Shown one piece after another: positions 8,891 to 16,281 of a DNA stretch of 64,000 nt (position 1 is the stretch's first letter; the number at the start of each line of letters is the position of its first letter). A model generated the notes under the pieces. It worked only from the letters and a program-made list of their open reading frames with translations, had not been told where the DNA came from and made no database searches. The DNA is from Verrucomicrobium sp. GTDB lineage: Bacteria; Verrucomicrobiota; Verrucomicrobiia; Methylacidiphilales; GAS474. Location of the stretch: positions 1,240,001-1,304,000 of the forward strand of contig JAPWJX010000003.1 in the NCBI GenBank assembly GCA_028283855.1. Direction: 5' to 3'. The translations under genes were made by a program, and so were the position numbers.

Positions 8891-9751
8891 ATGGCCAACC
8901 ATCGACTGGAAGACGCAAAGAGCCTTATTCGGGGGGGCGCCGGCGCCGAAGCCCTTTTGCGGCACACCCTTTCTCGCGGCACGGACTTGGCCACCCTCCA
9001 GGTGGTGGGCGAGGAAATCCGCCGCCGCCTGGCCGATCCGCAGGACGCCGTCCACGCCATCTTCCACCGGCACATCAACCCGGACGGCGAGCCGGGCGGC
9101 TGGGTGCAGGACGGATGGGCGGAGCCGGGGCGCTCCGTTTCCCCTCAGGCCCATTTGGGGAAGGACGTCATCGTCTTCGGGCCGAACGCCCCTCTGGACC
9201 ACCTGTTCGATTTCAAGACGCAGGACGCCTTCACCGTCCTGGGGCCGGGCGTGGCCGTCACGGGCCGCTCGGTCATCGGGCCGGGTACGCGCATTTTGGG
9301 GAAGAGCCGGATCGAGGACTCTTATGTGACCGGCAGCCGGGATGCGAACGCCTATCTCCGCGATTCGACGGTGCGGGAATCCTACATCCACGGCTCCGAG
9401 CTGCGCCGCGCCACCGTAACGGGCCAGGCGCTGGTGAGCGCTTCCAAGATCAAGAACGGGATCGTGGAGGCGAAGGCCGACCTTTTCATGACCACGGTGA
9501 AGGGCGGCAGCCGCGTCGGCCCCGGCGTTTGGCTGAACCGCTGCCGGGTCCTCAACGGCGTCGCCGTGGAGGCGGTGCCCTACACGCGCATGGGGGAGAC
9601 GATCCGCGACAACCGCTACGCGCTGGCCGTTCCCGAGCGGCCCTCGCTTTGGAAAGGCGCCCTTGACCGGGCTGCCGCGCTCTTCGAGCGGCCCCGGCAA
9701 AAAGAAAGCCCCGGCCAGAGTCCCGACCGGGGCGTTTCGCTGCGGAAGTAG
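8891..9751 (+). CDS. Cytosolic left-handed beta-helix-like protein, copy B (function unknown)
   Basis: 286 aa, tandem paralogue of the gene just upstream. Shared blocks include EIRRRLADPQD, FHRHINPDGE, GGWVQDG, KGGSRVG and DNRYAL. The middle holds the same V/I-G repeating turns (VIGPGTRILGKSRIEDSYVT), but the insert between rungs differs (FDFKTQDAFTVLGPG), so the copies have diverged. The DNA for the conserved C-terminal PGQSPDRG contains a GC-rich inverted repeat (GCCCCGG/CCGGGGC, 9708-9733); copy A has the same at 8844-8867. It ends 9 bp before the convergent aminotransferase stop. Confidence 0.75.
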   Translation: MANHRLEDAKSLIRGGAGAEALLRHTLSRGTDLATLQVVGEEIRRRLADPQDAVHAIFHRHINPDGEPGGWVQDGWAEPGRSVSPQAHLGKDVIVFGPNAPLDHLFDFKTQDAFTVLGPGVAVTGRSVIGPGTRILGKSRIEDSYVTGSRDANAYLRDSTVRESYIHGSELRRATVTGQALVSASKIKNGIVEAKADLFMTTVKGGSRVGPGVWLNRCRVLNGVAVEAVPYTRMGETIRDNRYALAVPERPSLWKGALDRAAALFERPRQKESPGQSPDRGVSLRK

Positions 9752-9760
9752 CGCCGCGGG

Positions 9761-11188
9761 CTAGGCCGCGACGGTTTCCTCGCTGGCGTCGCTGGGCGCG
9801 CCGGCCTTCATCGCCTTGACGAAGTTGGCGCCCATTTCCCAGAGCGGTCCGGGGAACTTGCGCAGGTCGGTCAAAACCTGGTCGAAGGCGGTGATGAAGC
9901 GGTCGACTTCCTTCTGCCCGATCATGAGGGGAGGGAGGATCTTCACCGTGTCGCTCTTGTTGGCGGCCACCTGGGTGAGGATGCGGTGCTTGGTCAGCAT
10001 GGGGGTGACCAGCAGCTGGGGGAAGAGGCTCTCATCCATGGCGTGGACGGCCTTCCAGCCCATCTTCATCATCATCGACTTCGGCTCGCCGAATTCGATG
10101 GCGGCCATGAGGCCCTTCACGCGGACGTCCTTGATGACCTCGTGCTTTTCCTTGAGGGCCAGGAGCTGGCGCTCCAGCTCGGCGCCTTGGCGCGCGGCGT
10201 TCTCCGGCAGCTGCTCGTCTTCCAGAATCGCAAGGGCCGCCAACCCGCAGGCGCAGGCCAGGTTGTTGCGGCCGAAGGTCGTGGAGTGGACGATGCAGCG
10301 GTCCAGGCGGGAGTAGACCTTCTGGTAGATGGAACGGCGGGTGATGACGGCGCCCGCGGGGACGTAGCCGCCGCTGAGGGTCTTCGCCAGGGTGATGATG
10401 TCCGGCTCCAGGTTCCAGTGCTCGAAGGCGAACCACTTGCCCGTGCGGCCCAGGCCGGTCTGCACCTCGTCGCAGATGAAGAGGGTGCCGTATTTGCGGC
10501 AGAGGGCCTGCGCCTGCGCGTAGGTGTCGCCCTTGGAGAAGAAGACGCCCTTGCCCTGCACCAGCTCCACGATGAGGGCGGCCACATCGCCCTTCTTCAG
10601 CTCGGCCTCCAGATCGGCCAGGTTTTCCAGCGCCACATTGGCCGCGCCGGGGACGAAGGGCCCGAAGCCCTCGTGGAAGTAGGGGTTGGCCGTGACGGAG
10701 AGGGAGCCGTAGCTCAGGCCGTGGTAGGAGTTCTTGAGGGAGACGATGCGCGGGCGGCCCGTGGCGCATTTGGCGAACTTGAGGGCCCCTTCCACCGCTT
10801 CCGTGCCGCTGTTGCAGAGGAAGACGGAGTTGAGGTGGGGCGCGCCCTGCTTGGCCAGGCGCTTGACCAGGGCCTCGGCCAGCAGGCCGCTCATGAGGGC
10901 GGAGTCCATCTGCACCATGTTGGGCAGGTTCATTTCCAGCACGTCGCGGATCGCCTTTTGGGCGACGGGGTGGTTGCGGCCGATGTTGTAGGTGCCGTAG
11001 CCGGAGAGGAAGTCGAGGTAGTCGTTCCCGTCCATGTCGTACAGGTAAGCCCCTTCGGCGCGGGCGTAGACCTTGTCGAAACCGATCATCCGCTGGACCT
11101 TGACCAGCGTGCGGTTCAGATACTTGTCGTGCAGATCGTAATTCTCACCCAGACGGGTGGTCACCAATTCCTTGAGGTCGAGGGGCAT
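9761..11188 (-). CDS. Class III (PLP-dependent) aminotransferase, possibly HpnO-like
   Basis: 475 aa, complete class III fold: the gated N-terminal motif DFLSGYGTYNIGRNHPV, the Ser-Gly-Thr phosphate site LCNSGTEAVEGALK, the PLP-binding Asp240 in FICDEVQTGLGRTG, and the Schiff-base Lys269 in ITLAKTLSGG. The class includes ornithine, acetylornithine and 4-aminobutyrate transaminases and HpnO, which makes aminobacteriohopanetriol. The N-terminal extension (LHDKYLNRTLVKVQRMIGFD) is not that of a standard ArgD. Given the HpnN-like and HpnA-like genes in the window, a hopanoid side-chain role is possible but unproven. It is downstream of rmuC and the SIMPL gene on the same strand. Confidence 0.8.
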   Translation of the reverse strand: MPLDLKELVTTRLGENYDLHDKYLNRTLVKVQRMIGFDKVYARAEGAYLYDMDGNDYLDFLSGYGTYNIGRNHPVAQKAIRDVLEMNLPNMVQMDSALMSGLLAEALVKRLAKQGAPHLNSVFLCNSGTEAVEGALKFAKCATGRPRIVSLKNSYHGLSYGSLSVTANPYFHEGFGPFVPGAANVALENLADLEAELKKGDVAALIVELVQGKGVFFSKGDTYAQAQALCRKYGTLFICDEVQTGLGRTGKWFAFEHWNLEPDIITLAKTLSGGYVPAGAVITRRSIYQKVYSRLDRCIVHSTTFGRNNLACACGLAALAILEDEQLPENAARQGAELERQLLALKEKHEVIKDVRVKGLMAAIEFGEPKSMMMKMGWKAVHAMDESLFPQLLVTPMLTKHRILTQVAANKSDTVKILPPLMIGQKEVDRFITAFDQVLTDLRKFPGPLWEMGANFVKAMKAGAPSDASEETVAA

Positions 11189-11255
11189 AAAAGAAGCCCT
11201 GATTCAAGCACTCCGGCCCGGGGGGATCAAGCGTCCCCTTGTTTAAAACAGGGGG

Positions 11256-11273
11256 GAGAAAAGCCGTTTTCTC
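11256..11273 (-). other. Hairpin between the SIMPL gene and the aminotransferase gene
   Basis: Perfect 7-bp stem GAGAAAA/TTTTCTC with a 4-nt loop, 9 nt after the SIMPL stop codon. A second, imperfect inverted repeat (CCCC...GGGG around TGTTTAAAACA) lies next to it at about 11234-11254. There is no clear T-run, so it may weaken read-through or mark an mRNA processing site rather than act as a full terminator. Confidence 0.35.
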
Positions 11274-11281
11274 TGAGTAGT

Positions 11282-12007
11282 TTACCGGATGTCGACCGTC
11301 AGCTGGGCGGAGGCGGTCACTTCCTGGGTGCCCCCCTGGACGTCGATGGGGACAGGGGCGGAGGCGGGGGCGGCCTTTAGGGCCATGGCGCGGAGGAAGG
11401 GGCGGGGGCCGGGCTGGTCGGCGTTGATGCTCAGGTGGCGGATGGCGCCCTCCTTGAGGCCGGCGGCGTCCAGGGCGGCCCGGGCCTTGGCCTGGGCGTC
11501 GCGGACGGCCAGCGCGATGGCCTGGCCGCGGGCGGCGGTCCGGTCGGCGTCGGAGACGAAGGGGCGGACTCCCTCCACGGCGGTCGCTCCGTGGGCCAGG
11601 GAGCCGGTGACCAGTTCCCCGACTTTCTCGACGGGGACCTCGAAGTGGACGGAGATCCGGCCGTCGAAGCCGTTCGGCTTGGCCGCGCCGTTGACGAAGT
11701 CGTTGTGCGGATTGACGGAGACGGTTTCCGTCCGGATCTTTTCCGCGCGCTGGCCGGAGAGGAATTCCTGCAGGGAGTGGGAGGCCTGGCCCAGGTGGGC
11801 GTTGAGGTCTTCCAGCGTCGCCTCATGGAGAACGATGGCGACGGTGGCTTCCGCACGGCTGGCGGCCAGCTCGACGCGGCCCTCGCCGCTCGTCTCCAGG
11901 GTGGAGGTGTCGGCCGATTGGCTCCGGGCGGAGCGGGCGATGCCCGAGGCGCAGAGCCAGACCAGCAGGAAGAAGCCGACGAGGACGAGGAATCCGCGGG
12001 AAATCAT
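11282..12007 (-). CDS. SIMPL-domain (DUF541) exported or anchored protein
   Basis: 241 aa. A hydrophobic N-terminal segment (FLVLVGFFLLVWLCASGIA, residues 6-24) is a signal anchor or signal peptide, so the rest should be periplasmic. The body has the SIMPL pattern: TSGEGRVELAASRAEATVAI at the start, QAIALAVRDAQAKARAALDA in the middle, and TASAQLTVDIR at the end. These proteins have no agreed molecular function; the best-known member is BP26. The start lies 9 bp after the rmuC stop, so both are probably transcribed together. Confidence 0.85.
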   Translation of the reverse strand: MISRGFLVLVGFFLLVWLCASGIARSARSQSADTSTLETSGEGRVELAASRAEATVAIVLHEATLEDLNAHLGQASHSLQEFLSGQRAEKIRTETVSVNPHNDFVNGAAKPNGFDGRISVHFEVPVEKVGELVTGSLAHGATAVEGVRPFVSDADRTAARGQAIALAVRDAQAKARAALDAAGLKEGAIRHLSINADQPGPRPFLRAMALKAAPASAPVPIDVQGGTQEVTASAQLTVDIR

Positions 12008-12016
12008 GCCCGCAAG

Positions 12017-13267
12017 TTAACCCTTTTTCCCCTCCGGTCGATCCGAAAGCGAGAAGAGTTCCAGCGGCAGGGCGCGGGGCGGCGCGTCGGTGACGATCTG
12101 GGCGGCGGGCAGCTCTTCCCCGTGGTCGGAGGCGCCCAGCTCCTTCAGCTTGCGGGCGGAAACCAGGACGCGGCTTTCCAGGGAGGCGGTGGCCTTGTTG
12201 TAGGCGGCCATCGACTGCCCCAGGCTCTTGCCCAGGCTGTTCCAGTGCTCCACCAGGGTCAGGAAGCGGCCGTAGAGCTCCGCCCCCAGGTCCCGGACTT
12301 CCTGGGCGTTTTCCGCCAGGTGTTCCTCCCGCCAGCCGTAGGCGACGGCCTGGAGGAGGGCGATGAGGGTCGTCGGCGTGGCGATGAGGACGCGGGCCTT
12401 CACGCCGTCCTCGATCAGGGCCGGATCGTGCTCCAGCGCCGCGCCGAAGAAGTGCTCCCCGGGCAGGAAGAGGATGACCAGCTCCGGGCTGGGGGAGAAC
12501 TGCTCCCAATACTTCTTCCGGCTCAGCGCGGTGACGTGCTCCCGGATCTGGCGGGCGTGCTCCTTGAGCTTCTGGCGGCGGATTTCCTCGTTCGGCGCCT
12601 CGATCGCTTCCAGGTAGGCGGAAAGGGGGGCCTTGGCGTCGACGACGACGGTGCGCTGGGAGGGGAGCTTGACGATCAGGTCGGGCCGCTGGCGGCCGTT
12701 TTCCCCGCCGCCGACCGACTGTTCCAAAAAGTCGCAGTGGCGGAGCATCCCCGCCATCTCCACGACGCGGCGCAATTGCAGTTCCCCCCACTGCCCGCGG
12801 GCGGAGGGGGAGCGGAGGGCGGTGGCCAGGTTGGCCGTCTCCGTGCGGAGGCGTTCCTGGCTCTGGCCCATGTTTTCCAGGTGCTGGCGCAGCCCCTCGT
12901 AGGCCCCGGCGCGGGTCTTCTCGATCTCGCCGATCTTCACCTCGAATTTTTCCAGGCTCTCCCGCACCGGGCGGACCAGCTCCTGGATGGAGATCTGGCG
13001 CTTTTCCAAGTCGCCCCGGGCCGCTTCCTGGAATTTCTCCAGATTTTCCTTGGCCAGCTCCAGGAAGCTGCGGTTGTTGGCGGCCAGGGCCTCGCCGGAG
13101 AGGGCCTTGAAGGAATCGCTCAGGCGTTGCTGGGCGTCCTGGAGGGCGGCTTCCTTTTCCGCGGCGGCTTCCAGGCGCGTTTGCAGGACGGCCACGCGCC
13201 GTCCGGCGTAAAGGTAGCCGATGGCCGCTCCCAGGAGGAGGGCGGCAAGTGCGGTGAGCCAAAGCAT
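12017..13267 (-). CDS. rmuC: DNA recombination protein RmuC
   Basis: 416 aa. An N-terminal TM anchor (LTALAALLLGAAIGYLYAG) is followed by a coiled-coil stretch (about 25-150) and the RmuC nuclease-like domain with GQWGELQLRRVVEMAGM, RPDLIVKLP, VVVDAKAPLSAYLEA and PTTLIALLQAVAYGWR. RmuC limits inversions at short inverted repeats; the domain resembles a restriction-endonuclease fold. The ATG at 13267 places a TM anchor at the very N-terminus, as usual. It is divergent from the helicase gene with an 81-bp gap that must hold both promoters. Confidence 0.93.
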   Translation of the reverse strand: MLWLTALAALLLGAAIGYLYAGRRVAVLQTRLEAAAEKEAALQDAQQRLSDSFKALSGEALAANNRSFLELAKENLEKFQEAARGDLEKRQISIQELVRPVRESLEKFEVKIGEIEKTRAGAYEGLRQHLENMGQSQERLRTETANLATALRSPSARGQWGELQLRRVVEMAGMLRHCDFLEQSVGGGENGRQRPDLIVKLPSQRTVVVDAKAPLSAYLEAIEAPNEEIRRQKLKEHARQIREHVTALSRKKYWEQFSPSPELVILFLPGEHFFGAALEHDPALIEDGVKARVLIATPTTLIALLQAVAYGWREEHLAENAQEVRDLGAELYGRFLTLVEHWNSLGKSLGQSMAAYNKATASLESRVLVSARKLKELGASDHGEELPAAQIVTDAPPRALPLELFSLSDRPEGKKG

Positions 13268-13348
13268 TCCCCTACGGTAGGCCGTGGCGGGCGCGCCGCA
13301 AAGGAAACCTTGCGCCGCCGGGCGGGTCGGGTAGTTTCGGCCTCGCTT

Positions 13349-14548
13349 ATGTCGTTTCAAGATCTGGGGCTCTCCGAGAGCATCGTCCACGGGGTGCAGT
13401 GCATGGGATACGTCGATCCGACGCCTATCCAGCTCCGCTCCTTTCCGCTCATTCTGGGAGGAAAGGACTTCATCGGCTCCGCCCAGACCGGCACGGGTAA
13501 GACGGCCGCCTTCGGCCTCCCTATCCTGAGCAAGTTGGGCTCCCACAAGGAGGGCCGGCCCCGGTGCCTCATCCTGGAACCGACCCGCGAGCTGGCCGCC
13601 CAGGTGGAAACCGCCTTCCGCGACTTTTGCCGGTTCAACGACCTCCGCACCGTCGCCCTCTACGGCGGCGTCGGCTACGGCCCCCAGAAGACCGATTTGC
13701 AGAAGGGCGTCGACGTCATCGTCGCCACGCCGGGCCGCCTCCTCGACTTCATGGAGCAAAAAGTCGTCGACTTGAGCCAGATCGACTTCCTCGTCCTGGA
13801 CGAGGTCGACCGCATGCTCGACATGGGCTTCATCCCCGACGTCCGCCGGATCGTCGGCCAGTGCCGCCAGGAAGGGCGCCAGTCCCTGCTCTTTACCGCC
13901 ACGCTGCCGCCGGAGATCGAGCGCCTCGCCTCCTTCGTCCTCAAGGACCCGGAAACCATCGAGATCGGTGGCCGCCGCTCTCCGGCCGAGACGGTCACCC
14001 ACGCCTTTTACCCCATTTCCGTCTCTCAGAAGTACGATCTCCTCCAGGCCCTCCTGGACCGGACCAACTATGACAGCGTCCTGGTCTTCGCCCGGACAAA
14101 GTTCGGCGCCGACAAGATCGCCGCGCGGCTGGAAGAGATGAAGCACTCCGTCACCGTCCTCCACTCCAACCGCACCCAGCGGGAGCGCCTCGACGCCCTG
14201 GAGGGCTTCAAGAGCGGCAAGTACGAGGTCATGGTCGCCACCGATCTGGCGGCCCGCGGCATCGACGTCCAGGGCGTCAGCCACGTCATCAACTTTGACG
14301 TCCCCCTCCACCCGGAGGACTACGTCCACCGCATCGGCCGCACCGGCCGCGCCCAGAGCACGGGCGACGCCTTCACCCTGGTCACCGCCGAGGAGCAGAA
14401 GGCCGTCGAGTCGATCGAGCGTTTCATCGGCCAAAAGGTTCCCCGCCTGAAGCTGGACGATTTCCCCTACCGCTACACCGCCCTCTTCAGCACCTCCCCC
14501 GCCGCCAAGCGGCCCGCGCGGAAGCTCGGCGTCCGCCGCCGGAAGTAG
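13349..14548 (+). CDS. DEAD-box RNA helicase (RhlE/CsdA-like), motif II reads DEVD
   Basis: 399 aa with all core motifs: the Q motif near 24-29 (PTPIQ), Walker A AQTGTGKT (45-52), PTRELAAQ, TPGRLLDF, motif II DEVD at 151-154, TATL, ATDLAARGIDVQ and HRIGRTGRA. It unwinds RNA duplexes in ribosome assembly, mRNA decay or cold adaptation. The C-terminal tail is short and basic (AKRPARKLGVRRRK). The Ala of the standard DEAD is Val; both catalytic acidic residues are kept, so activity is expected. Confidence 0.93.
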   Translation: MSFQDLGLSESIVHGVQCMGYVDPTPIQLRSFPLILGGKDFIGSAQTGTGKTAAFGLPILSKLGSHKEGRPRCLILEPTRELAAQVETAFRDFCRFNDLRTVALYGGVGYGPQKTDLQKGVDVIVATPGRLLDFMEQKVVDLSQIDFLVLDEVDRMLDMGFIPDVRRIVGQCRQEGRQSLLFTATLPPEIERLASFVLKDPETIEIGGRRSPAETVTHAFYPISVSQKYDLLQALLDRTNYDSVLVFARTKFGADKIAARLEEMKHSVTVLHSNRTQRERLDALEGFKSGKYEVMVATDLAARGIDVQGVSHVINFDVPLHPEDYVHRIGRTGRAQSTGDAFTLVTAEEQKAVESIERFIGQKVPRLKLDDFPYRYTALFSTSPAAKRPARKLGVRRRK

Positions 14549-14563
14549 TTTTTACCGTCTTTC

Positions 14564-14592
14564 GGCCTTTTTCCTGCTATAAGGAAAAGGCC
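14564..14592 (+). promoter_or_regulatory. Inverted repeat enclosing an extended -10 element and the ribosome binding site of the next gene
   Basis: GGCCTTTTTCC (14564-14574) can pair with GGAAAAGGCC (14583-14592) with one bulged T. The loop is TGCTATAA, which together with the next G reads as an extended -10 (TGCTATAAG). The right arm contains the only Shine-Dalgarno-like stretch (AAGGAAAAGG) and touches the ATG at 14593. It could terminate the helicase transcript, hide the ribosome binding site on read-through RNA, or both. Confidence 0.5.
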
Positions 14593-14847
14593 ATGCTCCG
14601 TTACGCCAACCACTTAGGCACGTATGAGGGGGAAACCCCGCGTGATGTGCTGCAAGTCCTTCATGGCGAGGCTTTAAAGGGATGGCAGTGCTCCCTGGAA
14701 GAGTGGAAGGAATGGAACCGGGACCTTTGGAAGGCCCAGGTGAACCTCGATCTTCCCACCGGCAACGACCCCATCAGCGAGGGGCTTTTCCTGGACGGCT
14801 TGGTCCGGGCGGGCGTTTTGGAAAGGCGGGAACATGTCGGTCGATAA
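14593..14847 (+). CDS. Small protein of unknown function upstream of an HExxH protein
   Basis: 84 aa, acidic and Trp-rich (GWQCSLEEWKEWNRDLWKAQ), with no signal peptide or TM segment. I do not recognise a family. The last 14 bp overlap the start of the next gene, so the pair is translationally coupled. The arrangement (small acidic protein before a larger potential metalloenzyme) would suit a regulator, chaperone or immunity partner; that is only an inference. Confidence 0.7.
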   Translation: MLRYANHLGTYEGETPRDVLQVLHGEALKGWQCSLEEWKEWNRDLWKAQVNLDLPTGNDPISEGLFLDGLVRAGVLERREHVGR

Positions 14848-16258
14848 GAAATTGGCCGCTCTTCTGAGCCGGGGCCACGCGCAGCCGAAGGACGTCTTGT
14901 CCCTCGACTTGGGCCGTTGGCCGGTGCCGGACCACGATCCGGATGCCCTGCTTCAGCAGCGCTTCATCTTTCGCAACCAGGCGCGGGGAGAGGGGACCTT
15001 CGCCGTCGCGCGGGGCTTCCTGAGCTTGCCGGAGCATCCCGGAGAATTGGATCGCGGGCATCTGCGGGAGATCTACGACTTCGAACCGTCGATCACCTCT
15101 TCCTTCTCCCGCCGGGGCTCCCGGGAGCTGGACGCCGCCGTCCTGGCGCATGAGACGATCCACCTCATGCAGTTCCATGCCGCCAACCTCGACTTTATCC
15201 TAGGCGTCGACCGGAACGAGACGCCGCTGGAAAAGACCCGCTGGGGCGGCGTGGGGCCGGTTTTGGAGCCTCTCCTGGCGCGGGAAGAGAGCGAGCATAA
15301 GACCGCCCAGCGCCACGCCGAGCTGCGCCGTACCCTGGCCGGCAAGGACCAGGGGGAACGGCATGAGATCTATCCGCTCCTCTACCGGGAAAACCAGGCC
15401 CGGCTTCACCAGATCGTCGCTTCCTACGTCCGGCAGGGGCACGAGCCGCCGCAGAACCGGCGGGAGCTGGTGGCCCTCTCCGGCGTCCTGGGCGGGAAAA
15501 AAGAGATTGGCTCCTTCGCTCCCGGCACCCAGGGCCGTCCGGAGGACGTCGCCGCCTGGCAGGCCGCTCTCGACATCCGGGAGGGCGTCCTCAGCCGCCT
15601 TAAGGAGCCGCACCGGCGCGCCGCCTTTTTCAAGACGGCGGTGCCGGAGATGTACGGCACCCTTCTTGAGTTCTACGGCGATCCCCGGGGCCGGGTGAAG
15701 ATGGGTTTCCCCGCCAGCCCGGTCTATGCCCGGAACATTGCCGACCAGATTCTCTTCGAGCACTTTTCCTCCCCCAATCCGGCCCAGTGGCGGAAGCTGG
15801 CGGAGAAGATGGGCGTCAGCAGCCGCCTGTGGCGCCCGCCCGCTCCCGTGCGGGAGCATTGGTCGGACGAGAAGTGGGAGCGGATGGCCGCCAAGGCCGA
15901 GCCGGAACTCCTGGGCCGCCTGCTCCAGATCGGCGCCGCGACGGGCCACGCCAAGTCGCTGCGGCCACTGCTGGAGGCTTACCGGGAACGGGCGCCGCAC
16001 TACAGCCGGACGTTCCTCCAGGCGTTGGAATGGGATAATTTAAAGGGAATGAAGGCGGACGTGAAGTCGCCCCAGGCGGCGCTCCTGCGCCATGCGGGCC
16101 ATCTTTTCCGCAGCGACCGCTTGGGGGACGAGCGGGACGCGCTGGACTGGCAGCGGCTGAACGGGGTGGCCTTCCGCAAGCCGGGCAGGCTGGGCCTCCA
16201 TCCGGACGAGACGCAAGGGACGCATGCGTCCCGCCGGAAGGGCGGCCGGGCGGATTAG
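14834..16258 (+). CDS. Unknown protein with an HExxH zinc-metallopeptidase-like motif
   Basis: 474 aa, no signal peptide. Residues 101-114 read AAVLAHETIHLMQF: the HETIH (106-110) with small and hydrophobic residues before it matches the zinc-binding helix of metallopeptidases (compare the LLAHELTH pattern of DUF4157-type proteins). The third zinc ligand cannot be fixed by eye. The rest is helical and charged, with no further family recognised; the C-terminus is basic. The start overlaps the 84-aa gene by 14 bp, and the gene ends 23 bp before the convergent desaturase stop. Confidence 0.75.
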   Translation: MSVDKKLAALLSRGHAQPKDVLSLDLGRWPVPDHDPDALLQQRFIFRNQARGEGTFAVARGFLSLPEHPGELDRGHLREIYDFEPSITSSFSRRGSRELDAAVLAHETIHLMQFHAANLDFILGVDRNETPLEKTRWGGVGPVLEPLLAREESEHKTAQRHAELRRTLAGKDQGERHEIYPLLYRENQARLHQIVASYVRQGHEPPQNRRELVALSGVLGGKKEIGSFAPGTQGRPEDVAAWQAALDIREGVLSRLKEPHRRAAFFKTAVPEMYGTLLEFYGDPRGRVKMGFPASPVYARNIADQILFEHFSSPNPAQWRKLAEKMGVSSRLWRPPAPVREHWSDEKWERMAAKAEPELLGRLLQIGAATGHAKSLRPLLEAYRERAPHYSRTFLQALEWDNLKGMKADVKSPQAALLRHAGHLFRSDRLGDERDALDWQRLNGVAFRKPGRLGLHPDETQGTHASRRKGGRAD

Positions 16259-16281
16259 GCCGTTAACACTCTGCCTGGGTC

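Noticed and set aside
12017-14434. 805-aa open frame that extends RmuC upstream
   Set aside because: The N-terminal extension is antisense to the helicase and removes the TM anchor from the N-terminus; ATG 13267 fits the family.
11435-14548. 1037-aa open frame that extends the helicase upstream
   Set aside because: The extra 638 residues are antisense to rmuC and the SIMPL gene; the helicase starts properly at 13349.
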